A DNA stretch of 64,000 bases, taken from NCBI RefSeq assembly GCF_018399035.1, contig NZ_CP073760.1:2108001-2172000 (forward strand), read 5' to 3'. A program made the position numbers and the translations under genes. Numbering within the stretch: the stretch's first letter is position 1; each line of letters opens with the position of its first letter. Below are positions 8,990-17,122 of the stretch, one piece after another. This DNA comes from Thiocapsa sp. Lineage in GTDB: Bacteria; Pseudomonadota; Gammaproteobacteria; Chromatiales; Chromatiaceae. The notes under the pieces were generated by a model that saw nothing but the letters and a program-made list of their open reading frames with translations, ran no database searches and was not told where the DNA came from.

Positions 8990-9075
8990 TTAAACCGCGT
9001 AATGCAACAGAGTCCGCGCGTGGCACGGCGGGCGTCATCACTGAAACATCGAATCGCAATCTGGACGCGGTTTAA
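8990..9075. repeat. Single unit B palindromic element
   Basis: Ends are TTAAACCGCGT at 8990 and GACGCGGTTTAA ending at 9075. The right end holds the TAA stop codon of the minus-strand Uma2 gene. Immediately to the left is an AT-rich tract (TCAAAAATATTGAGTTT), as in the composite copies, suggesting the left unit was lost. Confidence 0.75.
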
Positions 9076-9629
9076 TCGCCCAGAATGTATCCAACATCGA
9101 TCTCATGGGTATCGAACGGCGGGATACGCATCTTCCGCTCCTCCACACCGGGCGCAACGACGCTGGCGATGACCCGGTAACCTCCCCCATCGAGCTGCCA
9201 GGCGACCAGGGAGCGATCCTCGGGCCAGATCAGCCAGTAGTAGGGCACCTGATGGCGTTGCAACAGCAGGAAGAGCGTCAGCGTGTCCTTGCGCTCGTGA
9301 CCGGGGGAGACGATCTCGCACACCCAGTCCGGGACGCTCTCGACCACCCCGCGAGGGCGCTCCGGCAGTCGCTCCTTACGCCATCCGGCGAGATCGTGGG
9401 TTGGACATTGATGACAGGAATAATTGACGCTGATCTCGGTGGCGATCCACCAGCCACCGGGCCCGGAGGTGCGTCGAAACGTATCCAACTCAGCGACCGT
9501 GTTGCTTTGTACGAACCCGTGCTCCATGCGCGCCATCGGTCGCTGGACGATCGCACCGTCAATCAACTCGACGCGCTCCTCGGGCGTTTCGAACAGGTCC
9601 TCCAAGGTTTTGAGTTTGAACGCTTCCAT
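9072..9629 (-). CDS. Uma2 family (DUF820) putative restriction endonuclease-fold protein
   Basis: A 185-residue protein of the Uma2 family, a PD-(D/E)XK-fold group of unknown biological role. The family pattern is visible: R-V-E-L-I-D-G-A-I-V, then E-I-S-V-N (usually a P-D-V variant here), V-P-D-W-V-C-E-I-V-S-P-G-H-E-R-K-D with the E and K of the nuclease core, and Y-Y-W-L-I-W-P-E. The usual R-x-P-D-V-S segment is replaced by C-P-T-H-D-L-A-G-W, with a CxxC-like pair at C-H-Q-C, so activity is uncertain. ATG 9629 has GAGG nine bases upstream; an in-frame ATG at 9656 is the alternative. Its stop codon is supplied by the palindromic repeat. Confidence 0.8.
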   Translation of the reverse strand: MEAFKLKTLEDLFETPEERVELIDGAIVQRPMARMEHGFVQSNTVAELDTFRRTSGPGGWWIATEISVNYSCHQCPTHDLAGWRKERLPERPRGVVESVPDWVCEIVSPGHERKDTLTLFLLLQRHQVPYYWLIWPEDRSLVAWQLDGGGYRVIASVVAPGVEERKMRIPPFDTHEIDVGYILGD

Positions 9630-9656
9630 CGGTATCGCCTCATTTGAAACCAACAT

Positions 9657-10114
9657 CCATTCAGGACTCCGCTGCGCGTTTCGTCAAGGCCGACTGACGT
9701 GGCCGCACCAACAAGGGGCAAACGAACCGAGCCAAAGCGAGGCGCGCCGCTCGGTATTCACACCGATCCGTTCCGGCGTTCGACCCGACCGCCCTCTTGT
9801 CCCGGCCAAACGACGCACGCCGCACCGCACCCGGCTCCCTGTTCCTGCTTGACCTCGAAACCCTCGGCGGCGAACGGACAAGCCGTTTCGCAAGACAGCG
9901 CCGGTGTTTTATGGGATCGTTGGCATCTGAACCGAATCCCGCGCCCATGATTTGGAACGAATGTTGCTGCATGGCCACTGCGGATCGCCACCCCACGGCA
10001 AGACAGCAGCACCTCGAACCGTCCTTCTTCGTCTGAACAAGCCGCGCCGACGCCAGCGCCGCAGCGCGACAGTCAGACTCGACACCCGACACTTCAGTTA
10101 GGAACCCAGCCCCG
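9657..10114. other. 458-bp region with no recognisable gene
   Basis: Between the divergent Uma2 and DUF2126 genes. Open frames on both strands are short, overlapping and without family-like sequence. The last part should hold the promoter of the DUF2126 gene (AGGA 11 bases before its ATG), but I cannot point to convincing -35 and -10 boxes. Confidence 0.5.
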
Positions 10115-13100
10115 ATGTCGATCCTCGTCGCCATTAACCACAAGACCGAATACCGCTTCGACCGCGCGGTGAACCTCGCGCCGCATGTCGTGCGCCTGCG
10201 CCCGGCCCCGCACTGTCGTACACCGATCCGCTCCTACTCGCTGAAGGTCGAACCCGCCGAGCATTTCATCAACTGGCAGCAGGACGCCTTCGGCAACTAC
10301 CTGGCACGGCTGGTCTTCCCCGAAAAGGCCAAGACGCTGACGGTCGAGGTCGACGTGATCGCCGAGATGATCACGATCAATCCTTTCGACTTCTTTCTCG
10401 AAGACTACGCCTTCTATTATCCCTTCGAATACGAGCCCGACCTGCGCAAGGAGCTTGCGCCTTATCTGGAAGTCACCGAAAGCGGACCGCTGCTTAAGAA
10501 GTGGCTCTCGGCGGTGGATCGCACCAAACGCGAGACGGTCTACTTCCTCGTCGATCTGAACCAGCGGCTCCAGCAGGACATCAACTACGTCATCCGCATG
10601 GAGGTCGGGGTCCAGACCTGCGAGGAGACCCTGAGCCGGCGTCTGGGCTCGTGCCGCGATTCCGCCTGGCTGCTGGTGCAGATCCTGCGCCACCTGGGCC
10701 TGGCTGCGCGTTTTGTCTCCGGCTACCTGGTGCAGTTGACGGCGGATGTGAAATCGCTCGACGGCCCATCCGGTCCGGAGGCCGACTTCACCGACCTGCA
10801 CGCCTGGGCCGAGGTCTATGTGCCGGGCGCCGGCTGGATCGGGCTCGATCCCACCTCGGGGCTGTTCGCAGGCGAGGGTCACATCCCGCTCGCCTGCTCC
10901 CCGGCACCGCGCAGCGCCGCACCCATCACGGGCGCGACGGACAAGTGCGAGGTCGAGCTCTATTTCCACAACGAGATCACGCGCATCCACGAGGATCCGC
11001 GGGTCACCAAGCCCTACACCGACGAGCAGTGGGCGGCGATCGAGTCGCTCGGCCATCAGGTCGACGCCGAGCTCAAGGCCAACGACGTGCGCCTGACCAT
11101 GGGGGCGAGCCGACCTTCGTCTCGATCGACGACATGGACGGCGCCGAATGGAATATCGCAGCCCTAGGCCCGACCAAGAAGATCCTGGCCGAGGACCTGA
11201 TGCTGCGCCTCAAGCGCCACTTCGCCCCCGGCGGTCTGCTGCACATCGGACAGGGTAAATGGTATCCGGGCGAGCAACTGCCGCGCTGGGCGCTGTCCTG
11301 TTTCTGGCGCAAGGACGGACAACCGGTCTGGCGCAACCCCGAGCTGTTCGGCCTGGAGAACACGCAGTACGGCCACGGACCTACCGAGGCCGAGGCCTTC
11401 GTGCGCACGCTGGCCCGTCACTTGGGCGTGGATCCGACCTTCGCGTCGGAGGCCCATGAAGACGTCTTCTACTACCTCTGGAAAGAGGCGCGCCTGCCGG
11501 CGAACGTCGACCCGCTCGACAACAAGCTCAAGGACCCCAACGAACGCAAGCGCCTGACCCGGCTCTTCCAACAGGGTCTGAACCGCGTCGCGGGTTATGT
11601 GCTGCCGCTGCGCTGGTGGGGTTTCGGTGCCGAGGGGCGGTGGAAGAGCGGGCGCTGGACCTTCCGCGACGGCAACCTCTTCCTGATCCCGGGCGACTCG
11701 CCGATGGGCTTCCGCCTCCCCCTGGATGCCCTGCCCTACATCCCCGAGGGCGAGCTGGACACGGTGCCCGAGCGCAACCCCCTCGAGCCGGTCACTGCGC
11801 TGCGCTCGCCCTTCGACGAGGTGGCGCGCCGTTACACGCGTCTGGTCGAGCCGGCCCAAGCGCCGCAGACCATCCGCGAGCAGGGTCACCGACCGCAGGA
11901 TCTCGCCGCGCGCTACGGGCGTGTGGCGCCGCTGGACGAATCGCACCAGTCGGTTCACCCGCAGGTCGCCCTGCCCGAAGACCTGCATCCGGATCTGATC
12001 CGCACCGCGCTCTGCATCGAGGCGCGCGAAGGCCGGCTTTACTGCTTCATGCCGCCGCTCACCCATCTCGAGCATTGGCTGGATCTGGTGATCTGTCTCG
12101 AGGATACGGCCGCCGAGCTCAAAATGCCCATCATCATCGAGGGCTATGAGCCGCCGCGCGACCATCGGCTCCAGAAGCTCGCGGTCACGCCCGATCCCGG
12201 CGTCATCGAGGTCAACATCCATCCGTCCGAGAACTGGGACGACATGGTGCGCGACACCCAGATCCTCTACGAAGAGGCACGCCAGGCGCGGCTCGGCACC
12301 GAGAAGTTCATGCTCGACGGGCGCCACACCGGCACCGGCGGCGGCAACCACGTCACCCTCGGCGGCCCGACCCCGGCGGACAGCCCGCTCCTGCGCAAGC
12401 CCGATCTGGTGCAGAGCCTGATCGGCTATTGGCAACATCACCCGAGCCTGTCCTATCTCTTCTCGGGGATGTTCATCGGCCCGACCAGTCAGGCCCCGCG
12501 GGTCGACGAGGCACGCGACGACCGGCTCTACGAGCTCGACATCGCCTTCCAGCAGATGCCGCCCGGCGAGGTGCCGCAGCCTTGGGTGGTCGATCGGGTG
12601 CTGCGCAACCTGCTGACCGACGTCACCGGCAACACCCACCGTACCGAGTTCTGTATCGACAAGCTCTACTCGCCCGACAGCGCCTCCGGGCGTCAGGGCC
12701 TGGTCGAGTTCCGGGCCTTCGAGATGCCGCCGCACGCCCGCATGAGCCTTGCGCAGATGCTGCTGCTGCGCACCCTGGTCGCGCGCTTCTGGAAGGAACC
12801 CTACCGTCGCAAGCCCGTACGCTGGGGCACCGAGCTGCATGATCGTTTCCTGCTGCCCCATTTCGTGCGGCAGGACTTCAACGACGTCATCTGCGACCTG
12901 CAGCGCGCGGGCTATCCCTTCGATCCGGCCTGGTTCGATCCCTTCTTCGAGTTCCGTTTCCCGCACTACGGGGATCTGGTCACCGAGAACGGGATCGACA
13001 TGGAGCTGCGCGCGGCCATCGAGCCTTGGCACGTGCTGGGCGAGGAGGTCACGGCGCAAGGGACCTCGCGCTTCGTCGACAGCTCGGTAGAGCGGATGCA

Positions 13101-13509
13101 GGTGAAGGTCAACGGGATGGTCGGCGACCGGCATGTGCTGGTGTGCAACGGCCGGCGTGTCCCGCTGCGCCCGACCGGCCGCAAGGCCGAGTTCGTCGCC
13201 GGGATCCGCTTCAAGGCATGGAGCCCGCCGTCCGGTCTACACCCGACGATTCCCTCGCACAGCCCGCTTCTGTTCGAGATCGTCGATCTGTGGAACCGTG
13301 CGAGCCTGGGCGGCTGCACCTACTATGTCGCCCATCCCGGCGGTCGCAGCGAGAGCAACTTCCCGGTCAACAGCTACGAGGCCGAGAGTCGGCGTATCGC
13401 GCGCTTCCGGCTGATGGGACACACGCCGGGGCCGATCGACCCGCCGCCGCACGAGCCCGCCGGGGAGCATCCCTATACGCTGGATCTGCGTTACACGCCG
13501 GGCTGTTGA
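10115..13509 (+). pseudogene. Transglutaminase-like/DUF2126 protein, single-base frameshift
   Basis: Together two overlapping frames encode one DUF2126-type protein of about 1131 residues, the usual family length. The first frame carries the transglutaminase-like domain with the triad C180 (G-S-C-R-D-S-A-W), H229 (D-L-H-A-W-A-E-V) and D245 (W-I-G-L-D-P-T-S). The second carries the long DUF2126 part from G-E-P-T-F-V-S to the end. The break is at a run of five G (11101-11105): one more base would give the continuous L-T-M-G-G-E-P-T-F. Homologues are cytoplasmic peptidase-like proteins of unclear role. Either a real mutation or a homopolymer sequencing error. The remaining sequence is undamaged, which favours a recent event or an error. 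Confidence 0.85.
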
Positions 13510-13511
13510 GC

Positions 13512-13596
13512 TAAACCGCGTCCCGAGTGGACAACCGGGTTGCGTTGAAAGACGCAGCCCGGTGCATGACGAGGGGTCTGCGTTGGACGCGGTTTA
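13512..13596. repeat. Single unit B element after the DUF2126 gene
   Basis: Ends TAAACCGCGTCCC and GGACGCGGTTTA. It begins two bases after the DUF2126 stop codon. Most of it is also the left arm of the 131-bp direct repeat that flanks higBA. Confidence 0.75.
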
Positions 13597-13662
13597 GAGA
13601 TTGTGAGGATCACCAAATCGTAAAGTCATCGGCACCGCCGTTCCGGCACACGGCAGGCACAA
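13532..13662. repeat. Left direct repeat flanking higBA
   Basis: About 85 percent identical to 14146-14275 in the same orientation. Shared blocks include CAACCGGG, GCCCGGTGCATGACGAGGGG and TTCCGGCACACGGCAGGCAC. It joins part of a unit B element to a duplicate of the 3' end of the pilin gene and ends exactly at the base before the higA stop codon. Confidence 0.85.
13610..13662 (-). pseudogene. Duplicated 3' end of the type IV pilin gene
   Basis: On the minus strand this reads [20 protein letters not shown], matching the real pilin C-terminus [16 protein letters not shown]. Only the last 16 codons are present; the copy is cut by the higA end. Confidence 0.8.
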
Positions 13663-13953
13663 TCAGCCAACGCGCGCGATTCGGTTCATCTCGTCGCTCA
13701 GTGCATCGCTTGCCTGTTCCAGATCGTATTTGCTCTGCAAAGACATCCAAAATGCCGGGGTCGTGCCGAAGTAGCGACCAAGCCGCAATGCCATATCGGC
13801 GGTGATTCCTTGAGCACCGGCGATAACGGCGTCAAGGCGGCTAGCCGGGATGCGTAGGTCTGCTGCCGCGCGATCAGAATCGATGCCAAGCTCGTTCAGG
13901 AACTCCGACAGGTGCTCGCCGGGGTGAACAGGTGCGATGTCGCGTATGGGCAT
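13663..13953 (-). CDS. higA: HigA-type antitoxin (HTH)
   Basis: A 96-residue helix-turn-helix antitoxin beginning M-P-I-R-D-I-A-P-V-H-P-G-E-H-L. The family signature P-x-H-P-G-E-x-L, the HTH around residues 25-60 (R-I-P-A-S-R-L-D-A-V) and M-A-L-R-L-G-R-Y-F-G-T-T-P-A-F-W-M are all present. HigA binds and silences the HigB mRNA interferase and represses their joint promoter. ATG 13953 lies 13 bases after the higB frame, the standard higB-higA order. The antitoxin is intact although the toxin gene has lost its start, so it may persist as an orphan regulator. Confidence 0.88.
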   Translation of the reverse strand: MPIRDIAPVHPGEHLSEFLNELGIDSDRAAADLRIPASRLDAVIAGAQGITADMALRLGRYFGTTPAFWMSLQSKYDLEQASDALSDEMNRIARVG

Positions 13954-13966
13954 GGTGGTAAAGGCC

Positions 13967-14140
13967 TCAGTGATAATCCGTGATCTCGACCTCGACGGCA
14001 TCGCCGTCGTGCCAGACAAAACAAATCCTCCACTGGTCGTTGATGCGGATGCTCCACTGCCCGGCGCGGTTTCCGACCAACGCCTCGAGACGGTGAGACG
14101 GCGGCAGGCGCAGATCGTCCAATGCCGATGCCGCATCGAT
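13967..14140 (-). pseudogene. higB: HigB toxin, N-terminally truncated
   Basis: HigB/RelE-family sequence is visible from D-A-A-S-A-L-D-D-L-R-L-P-P-S through G-Q-W-S-I-R-I-N-D-Q-W-R-I-C-F to V-E-I-T-D-Y-H-stop. The first 35 or so residues of a normal HigB are missing: homology stops near 14140, where the right direct repeat begins. Upstream codons in this frame (open to 14329) are antisense-like use of repeat and pilin sequence. Without its N-terminal helices the toxin is probably inactive. Confidence 0.8.
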
Positions 14141-14145
14141 GCGGT

Positions 14146-14275
14146 CAACCGGGCTGCGTTGAAAGACGCGGCCCGGTGCATGACGAGGGGTCAGAATTGG
14201 ACGCCATTGAATTTCGTGAAGATCACCACGTCGCAAAGTCATCGGCGTCGCCATTCCGGCACACGGCAGGCACAA
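14146..14275. repeat. Right direct repeat flanking higBA
   Basis: Partner of 13532-13662. Its right part (14223-14275) is the true 3' end of the pilin gene; its left part carries a diverged unit B fragment lacking the TAAACCGCG terminus and adjoins the truncated higB. Confidence 0.85.
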
Positions 14276-14813
14276 AGGGGCGGCGTGCGGGTTCATCGTT
14301 GACGACGCAGCGAAAACGCACGCCGCCATCCTCGCCTTTTGCTTGGAGATGTAACCCGATGTCGATGCCGCCGGTTACCGTTGAGCCTGTCGTCCTCAAG
14401 ACCAAAATGCCGCATCCGCCAGCAGCCGAACACGTTTTCGGCTGCCACTGCACCTGCTTCCAGAGATCACTTGTGAACCCGAAGATCTCGACAAAATCCG
14501 CTGTCACCCAGCTTGAGTCGTTCGGCTCTTTATCGACACTCCAACCCAAGTCAGCAAAGTTTAGCGGCATCGAGCCCGTCGACGCATAGTGCGTTACGAT
14601 CGCAGGCTTAGCACCGGACAGCAGCCCAAGGCCCTCCGCAACCCGCGCTCGGATGACATAGTTCTGATACGCCGGAACGGCAAGTGCCGCCAAGATCCCG
14701 ATGATGGCCACGACGATCATCAGCTCGACGAGCGTGAATCCGCTTGCTCGATCACCTTTGAGGCAACGCAACCCCTTCCGCCCAAGCCGATGAGAGCGCG
14801 ATTGAACATTCAT
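14223..14813 (-). CDS. Type IV major pilin-like protein
   Basis: A 196-residue type IV pilin. The leader is long for this family (25 residues, positively charged) and ends in Gly before [20 protein letters not shown], the PilD cleavage and N-methylation site with the conserved Glu at +5. The hydrophobic spine is followed by a globular domain with cysteine pairs (C-S-A-A-G-G-C and two C-terminal cysteines) that could form the D-region disulfide. It would be processed at the inner membrane and assembled into a pilus. ATG 14813 is preceded by a G-rich GGGGTGGAG. No other pil genes are adjacent, and its 3' end is duplicated next to higA. Confidence 0.85.
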   Translation of the reverse strand: MNVQSRSHRLGRKGLRCLKGDRASGFTLVELMIVVAIIGILAALAVPAYQNYVIRARVAEGLGLLSGAKPAIVTHYASTGSMPLNFADLGWSVDKEPNDSSWVTADFVEIFGFTSDLWKQVQWQPKTCSAAGGCGILVLRTTGSTVTGGIDIGLHLQAKGEDGGVRFRCVVNDEPARRPFVPAVCRNGDADDFATW

Positions 14814-15228
14814 GCTCCACCCCGGGCTGCACGGGTGCAAACCGAGCGATGCGAGGTCGCTGACCCGCCATCGTGAAGCCATTTTGAATCTCCGCAATTC
14901 CGACGGACTCGAAGACGTTTTCCGATTCTCGGAAATCGGAACGCAACTCCCGGGCCACGAGCAAACACCTACTGTCAGCCGGGATGATGCCTGTCTAAAT
15001 CGAACGCAAAGTGCCGCTAAGTAACCCATTTCGGGCAATGCATCACAGACTGGATCCCGGGCTTAGCCTCCCTCGACATCCCCGGAATGGGCCGAAACGG
15101 CACCTGCGGCACGACCTGCAGCGCGCAGCACCTGCGCGGCATGGTAACCTTTCACGGTCCACTACCACCCCGATCGATCGCCCACCGCGACAGCCATCGG
15201 GATCCCTGTTTCCCGGAGACCAAGCACC
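14814..15228. other. 415-bp intergenic region between pilin and queF
   Basis: Divergent spacer that should hold both promoters. I looked for a sigma-54 GG-N10-GC promoter for the pilin and for a preQ1 riboswitch before queF and found no convincing example of either. No gene seen. Confidence 0.45.
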
Positions 15229-15618
15229 ATGTCGACCACCCCGAGCCGTGCGCTCGAGACCTTTCTCAACCCTCAACCCGAGCGTGACTACAGCATCCGG
15301 ATCCAGATCCCGGAGTTCACCTGTCTGTGCCCCAAGACCGGCCAGCCGGACTTTGCCGAGCTGACGCTGGAGTATGTCCCGGAGGCGCGTTGCGTGGAGC
15401 TCAAGGCGCTGAAGCTCTACGTCTGGACCTATCGTGACCAAGGCGCCTTTCACGAGGCGGTCACCAATCAGATCCTCGGCGACCTGGTCGCGGCGACCGA
15501 GCCGCGCTTCATGCGTCTGACCGCGGCCTTCAATGTTCGCGGAGGCATCTATACGACGGTCGTCGCCGAGCATCGCGCCGCCGGTTGGCGTCCCGCGGAT
15601 CCCGTCCAGCTCCCCTGA
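15229..15618 (+). CDS. queF: NADPH-dependent 7-cyano-7-deazaguanine reductase (type I QueF)
   Basis: A 129-residue unimodular QueF. It reduces preQ0 to preQ1 in queuosine synthesis using two NADPH. The nitrile-binding cysteine is C34 in [14 protein letters not shown], with the catalytic Asp at 41 in the same motif, and the E-L-K-A-L-K-L-Y segment matches the QueF specificity motif. Length fits the short type I form, not the long two-domain enterobacterial form. GGAG lies about 10 bases before the ATG. It stands alone; other que genes are not in the window. Confidence 0.93.
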   Translation: MSTTPSRALETFLNPQPERDYSIRIQIPEFTCLCPKTGQPDFAELTLEYVPEARCVELKALKLYVWTYRDQGAFHEAVTNQILGDLVAATEPRFMRLTAAFNVRGGIYTTVVAEHRAAGWRPADPVQLP

Positions 15619-15713
15619 GCACAACGGGTCCGTCATCGAGATCCCGAAACGCGGATGCCGGATGCTGAGTGTCGGGTAAGTCCAACGGTGAGTAGAGACC
15701 CACGCTTCGGCGG

Positions 15714-15829
15714 AGACGCGGTTTAAAATTCATTTTTATCATCCTAAACCGCGTCGGCTCCGACGCTCAAGGATCTGGCCGAGGCAGCTCCAATCCGAAA
15801 ACGATGCATTTCGCTCCGGACGCGGTTTA
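15714..15829. repeat. Palindromic element with truncated left unit
   Basis: The right end of a first unit (GACGCGGTTTAA, ending about 15725), an AT-rich spacer (AATTCATTTTTATCATCC) and a full unit B (15745-15829, with GCATTTCGCTCCGGACGCGG before its right end). The unit abuts the coding sequence of the FGGY kinase. Confidence 0.8.
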
Positions 15830-15876
15830 GTCCCGCCTGGATCGGCATCGATCTGGGCACATCCGGCTGTCGCGCG

Positions 15877-17109
15877 GTGGCGATCGACGACGCCGGCAGG
15901 GAGCTGGCTTCGGCTCGCACCTGCCTTGCCGAGCCTCTGAGCCCAGCGCCGGGACACTATGAGCAGGATCCAGAGCTGTGGTGGCGGGCGGTGCTCGACA
16001 CCCTGACGCAGCTCGGCTCCGCCCTGACCGACCGGGAGCCGGTTGCCCTCTGTCTCGATGCGACCTCCGCGACCCTTCTGCTGGCGACGCCGGACGGCGA
16101 ACCCTGCGGACCGGCACTGATGTACAACGACCGGCGCGCATCGGCGGAAGCCGCCGCGATCGACCGGGCGGCCCCCGCGAACAGCCCGGCACGCGGCCCG
16201 AGCGCGAGCCTCGCCAAGCTCGTCCGTCTGAGGGGGCAGTATCCGCACGGCAACGCCGCCCTGGCGCTGCACCAAGCGGACTGGGTCATCGGACGCCTGA
16301 CCGGGCGCTATGGGATCAGCGACTGGAACAATGCCTTAAAGCTGGGGTACGACGCCGAGCGTCTGCGCTGGCCGGATTGGGTGTCGGCACTGATCCCCGA
16401 AGGGGTCAGACTGCCGCGGATCGTCGCGCCCGGTGATCCGATCGGACCCCTCGTTACAAGGCTCGCAAACCGGCTCGGCTGGCCATCGACCGTCCGGGTT
16501 CTTGCCGGGACGACGGACAGCACGGCCGCGGTGATCGCCGCCGGAGCACAGCAGCCCGGCGATGCGGTGACCTGCCTGGGCAGCACGCTGGTGCTGAAGA
16601 TCCTGTCGGAGCGTCCGGTGACGGCATCCGCTTACGGGATCTACAGCCATCGCTTCGGCGACGCTTGGCTGGTGGGAGGCGCCTCCAACAGCGGCGGCGC
16701 GGTCTTGCGCAGGTTCTTCAGCGACGCCGAGATCGTCTCGCTCAGCCGCGACATCGACCCCGAGCGCCCATCCGGCCTGGACTATTACCCGCTTATCGGA
16801 TCCGGCGAGCGCTTCCCGCGGAACGATCCGGAGCTGGCACCCCGCCTCTCGCCGCGCCCGAGCGAGCCGCGGGACTTTCTACACGGTCTTCTGGAAGGCA
16901 TCGCCCGCATCGAAGCGGAAGGCTATGCACGGTTGGCCGAGCTTGGCGCACCGCTGCCTCGGCGGATCGCAAGCATCGGGGGCGGCGCGGCAAATCCGAC
17001 GTGGACGGCGATGCGCACCCGGATCCTCGGGATCCCGGTGATGAGCGCCGAACATCGGGATGCCGCTTACGGTGCCGCTCTGCTGGCCCTGCGTCGCTCA
17101 GGAGACTAG
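15877..17109 (+). CDS. FGGY-family carbohydrate kinase, start lost to repeat insertion
   Basis: FGGY kinases phosphorylate sugars such as ribulose, xylulose or glycerol with ATP. The sequence shows L-A-G-T-T-D-S-T-A-A-V-I (phosphate 2 region) and S-I-G-G-G-A-A-N (adenosine motif). Conserved N-terminal sequence W-I-G-I-D-L-G-T-S-G-C-R-A-V, with the phosphate 1 loop, is encoded in frame from 15838, upstream of the first usable start (GTG 15877). No ATG, GTG or TTG exists in that frame between the conserved start and the stop at 15745; instead the palindromic element ends at 15829. Starting at 15877 would remove the ATP phosphate loop, so the gene is probably inactive unless a rare start codon is used. 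The substrate cannot be read from sequence. Confidence 0.75.
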   Translation: MAIDDAGRELASARTCLAEPLSPAPGHYEQDPELWWRAVLDTLTQLGSALTDREPVALCLDATSATLLLATPDGEPCGPALMYNDRRASAEAAAIDRAAPANSPARGPSASLAKLVRLRGQYPHGNAALALHQADWVIGRLTGRYGISDWNNALKLGYDAERLRWPDWVSALIPEGVRLPRIVAPGDPIGPLVTRLANRLGWPSTVRVLAGTTDSTAAVIAAGAQQPGDAVTCLGSTLVLKILSERPVTASAYGIYSHRFGDAWLVGGASNSGGAVLRRFFSDAEIVSLSRDIDPERPSGLDYYPLIGSGERFPRNDPELAPRLSPRPSEPRDFLHGLLEGIARIEAEGYARLAELGAPLPRRIASIGGGAANPTWTAMRTRILGIPVMSAEHRDAAYGAALLALRRSGD

Positions 17110-17122
17110 CCCGACCGGCCTG

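Noticed and set aside
9661..10143. Possible 160-residue minus-strand gene upstream of the DUF2126 gene
   Set aside because: Arg/Ser-rich low-complexity translation, no ribosome site, overlaps the real gene start and shows no domain.
11095..11110. Programmed ribosomal frameshift in the DUF2126 gene
   Set aside because: A G5 run without a slippery heptamer or downstream stem, in a family normally encoded as one continuous frame.
14814..15040. Sigma-54 promoter for the pilin
   Set aside because: GGCAC and TTTGC occur on the minus strand near 15015, but GG and GC are only six bases apart, not the required ten.
15060..15228. preQ1 riboswitch upstream of queF
   Set aside because: No compact pseudoknot with an A-rich tail could be recognised before the queF ribosome site.
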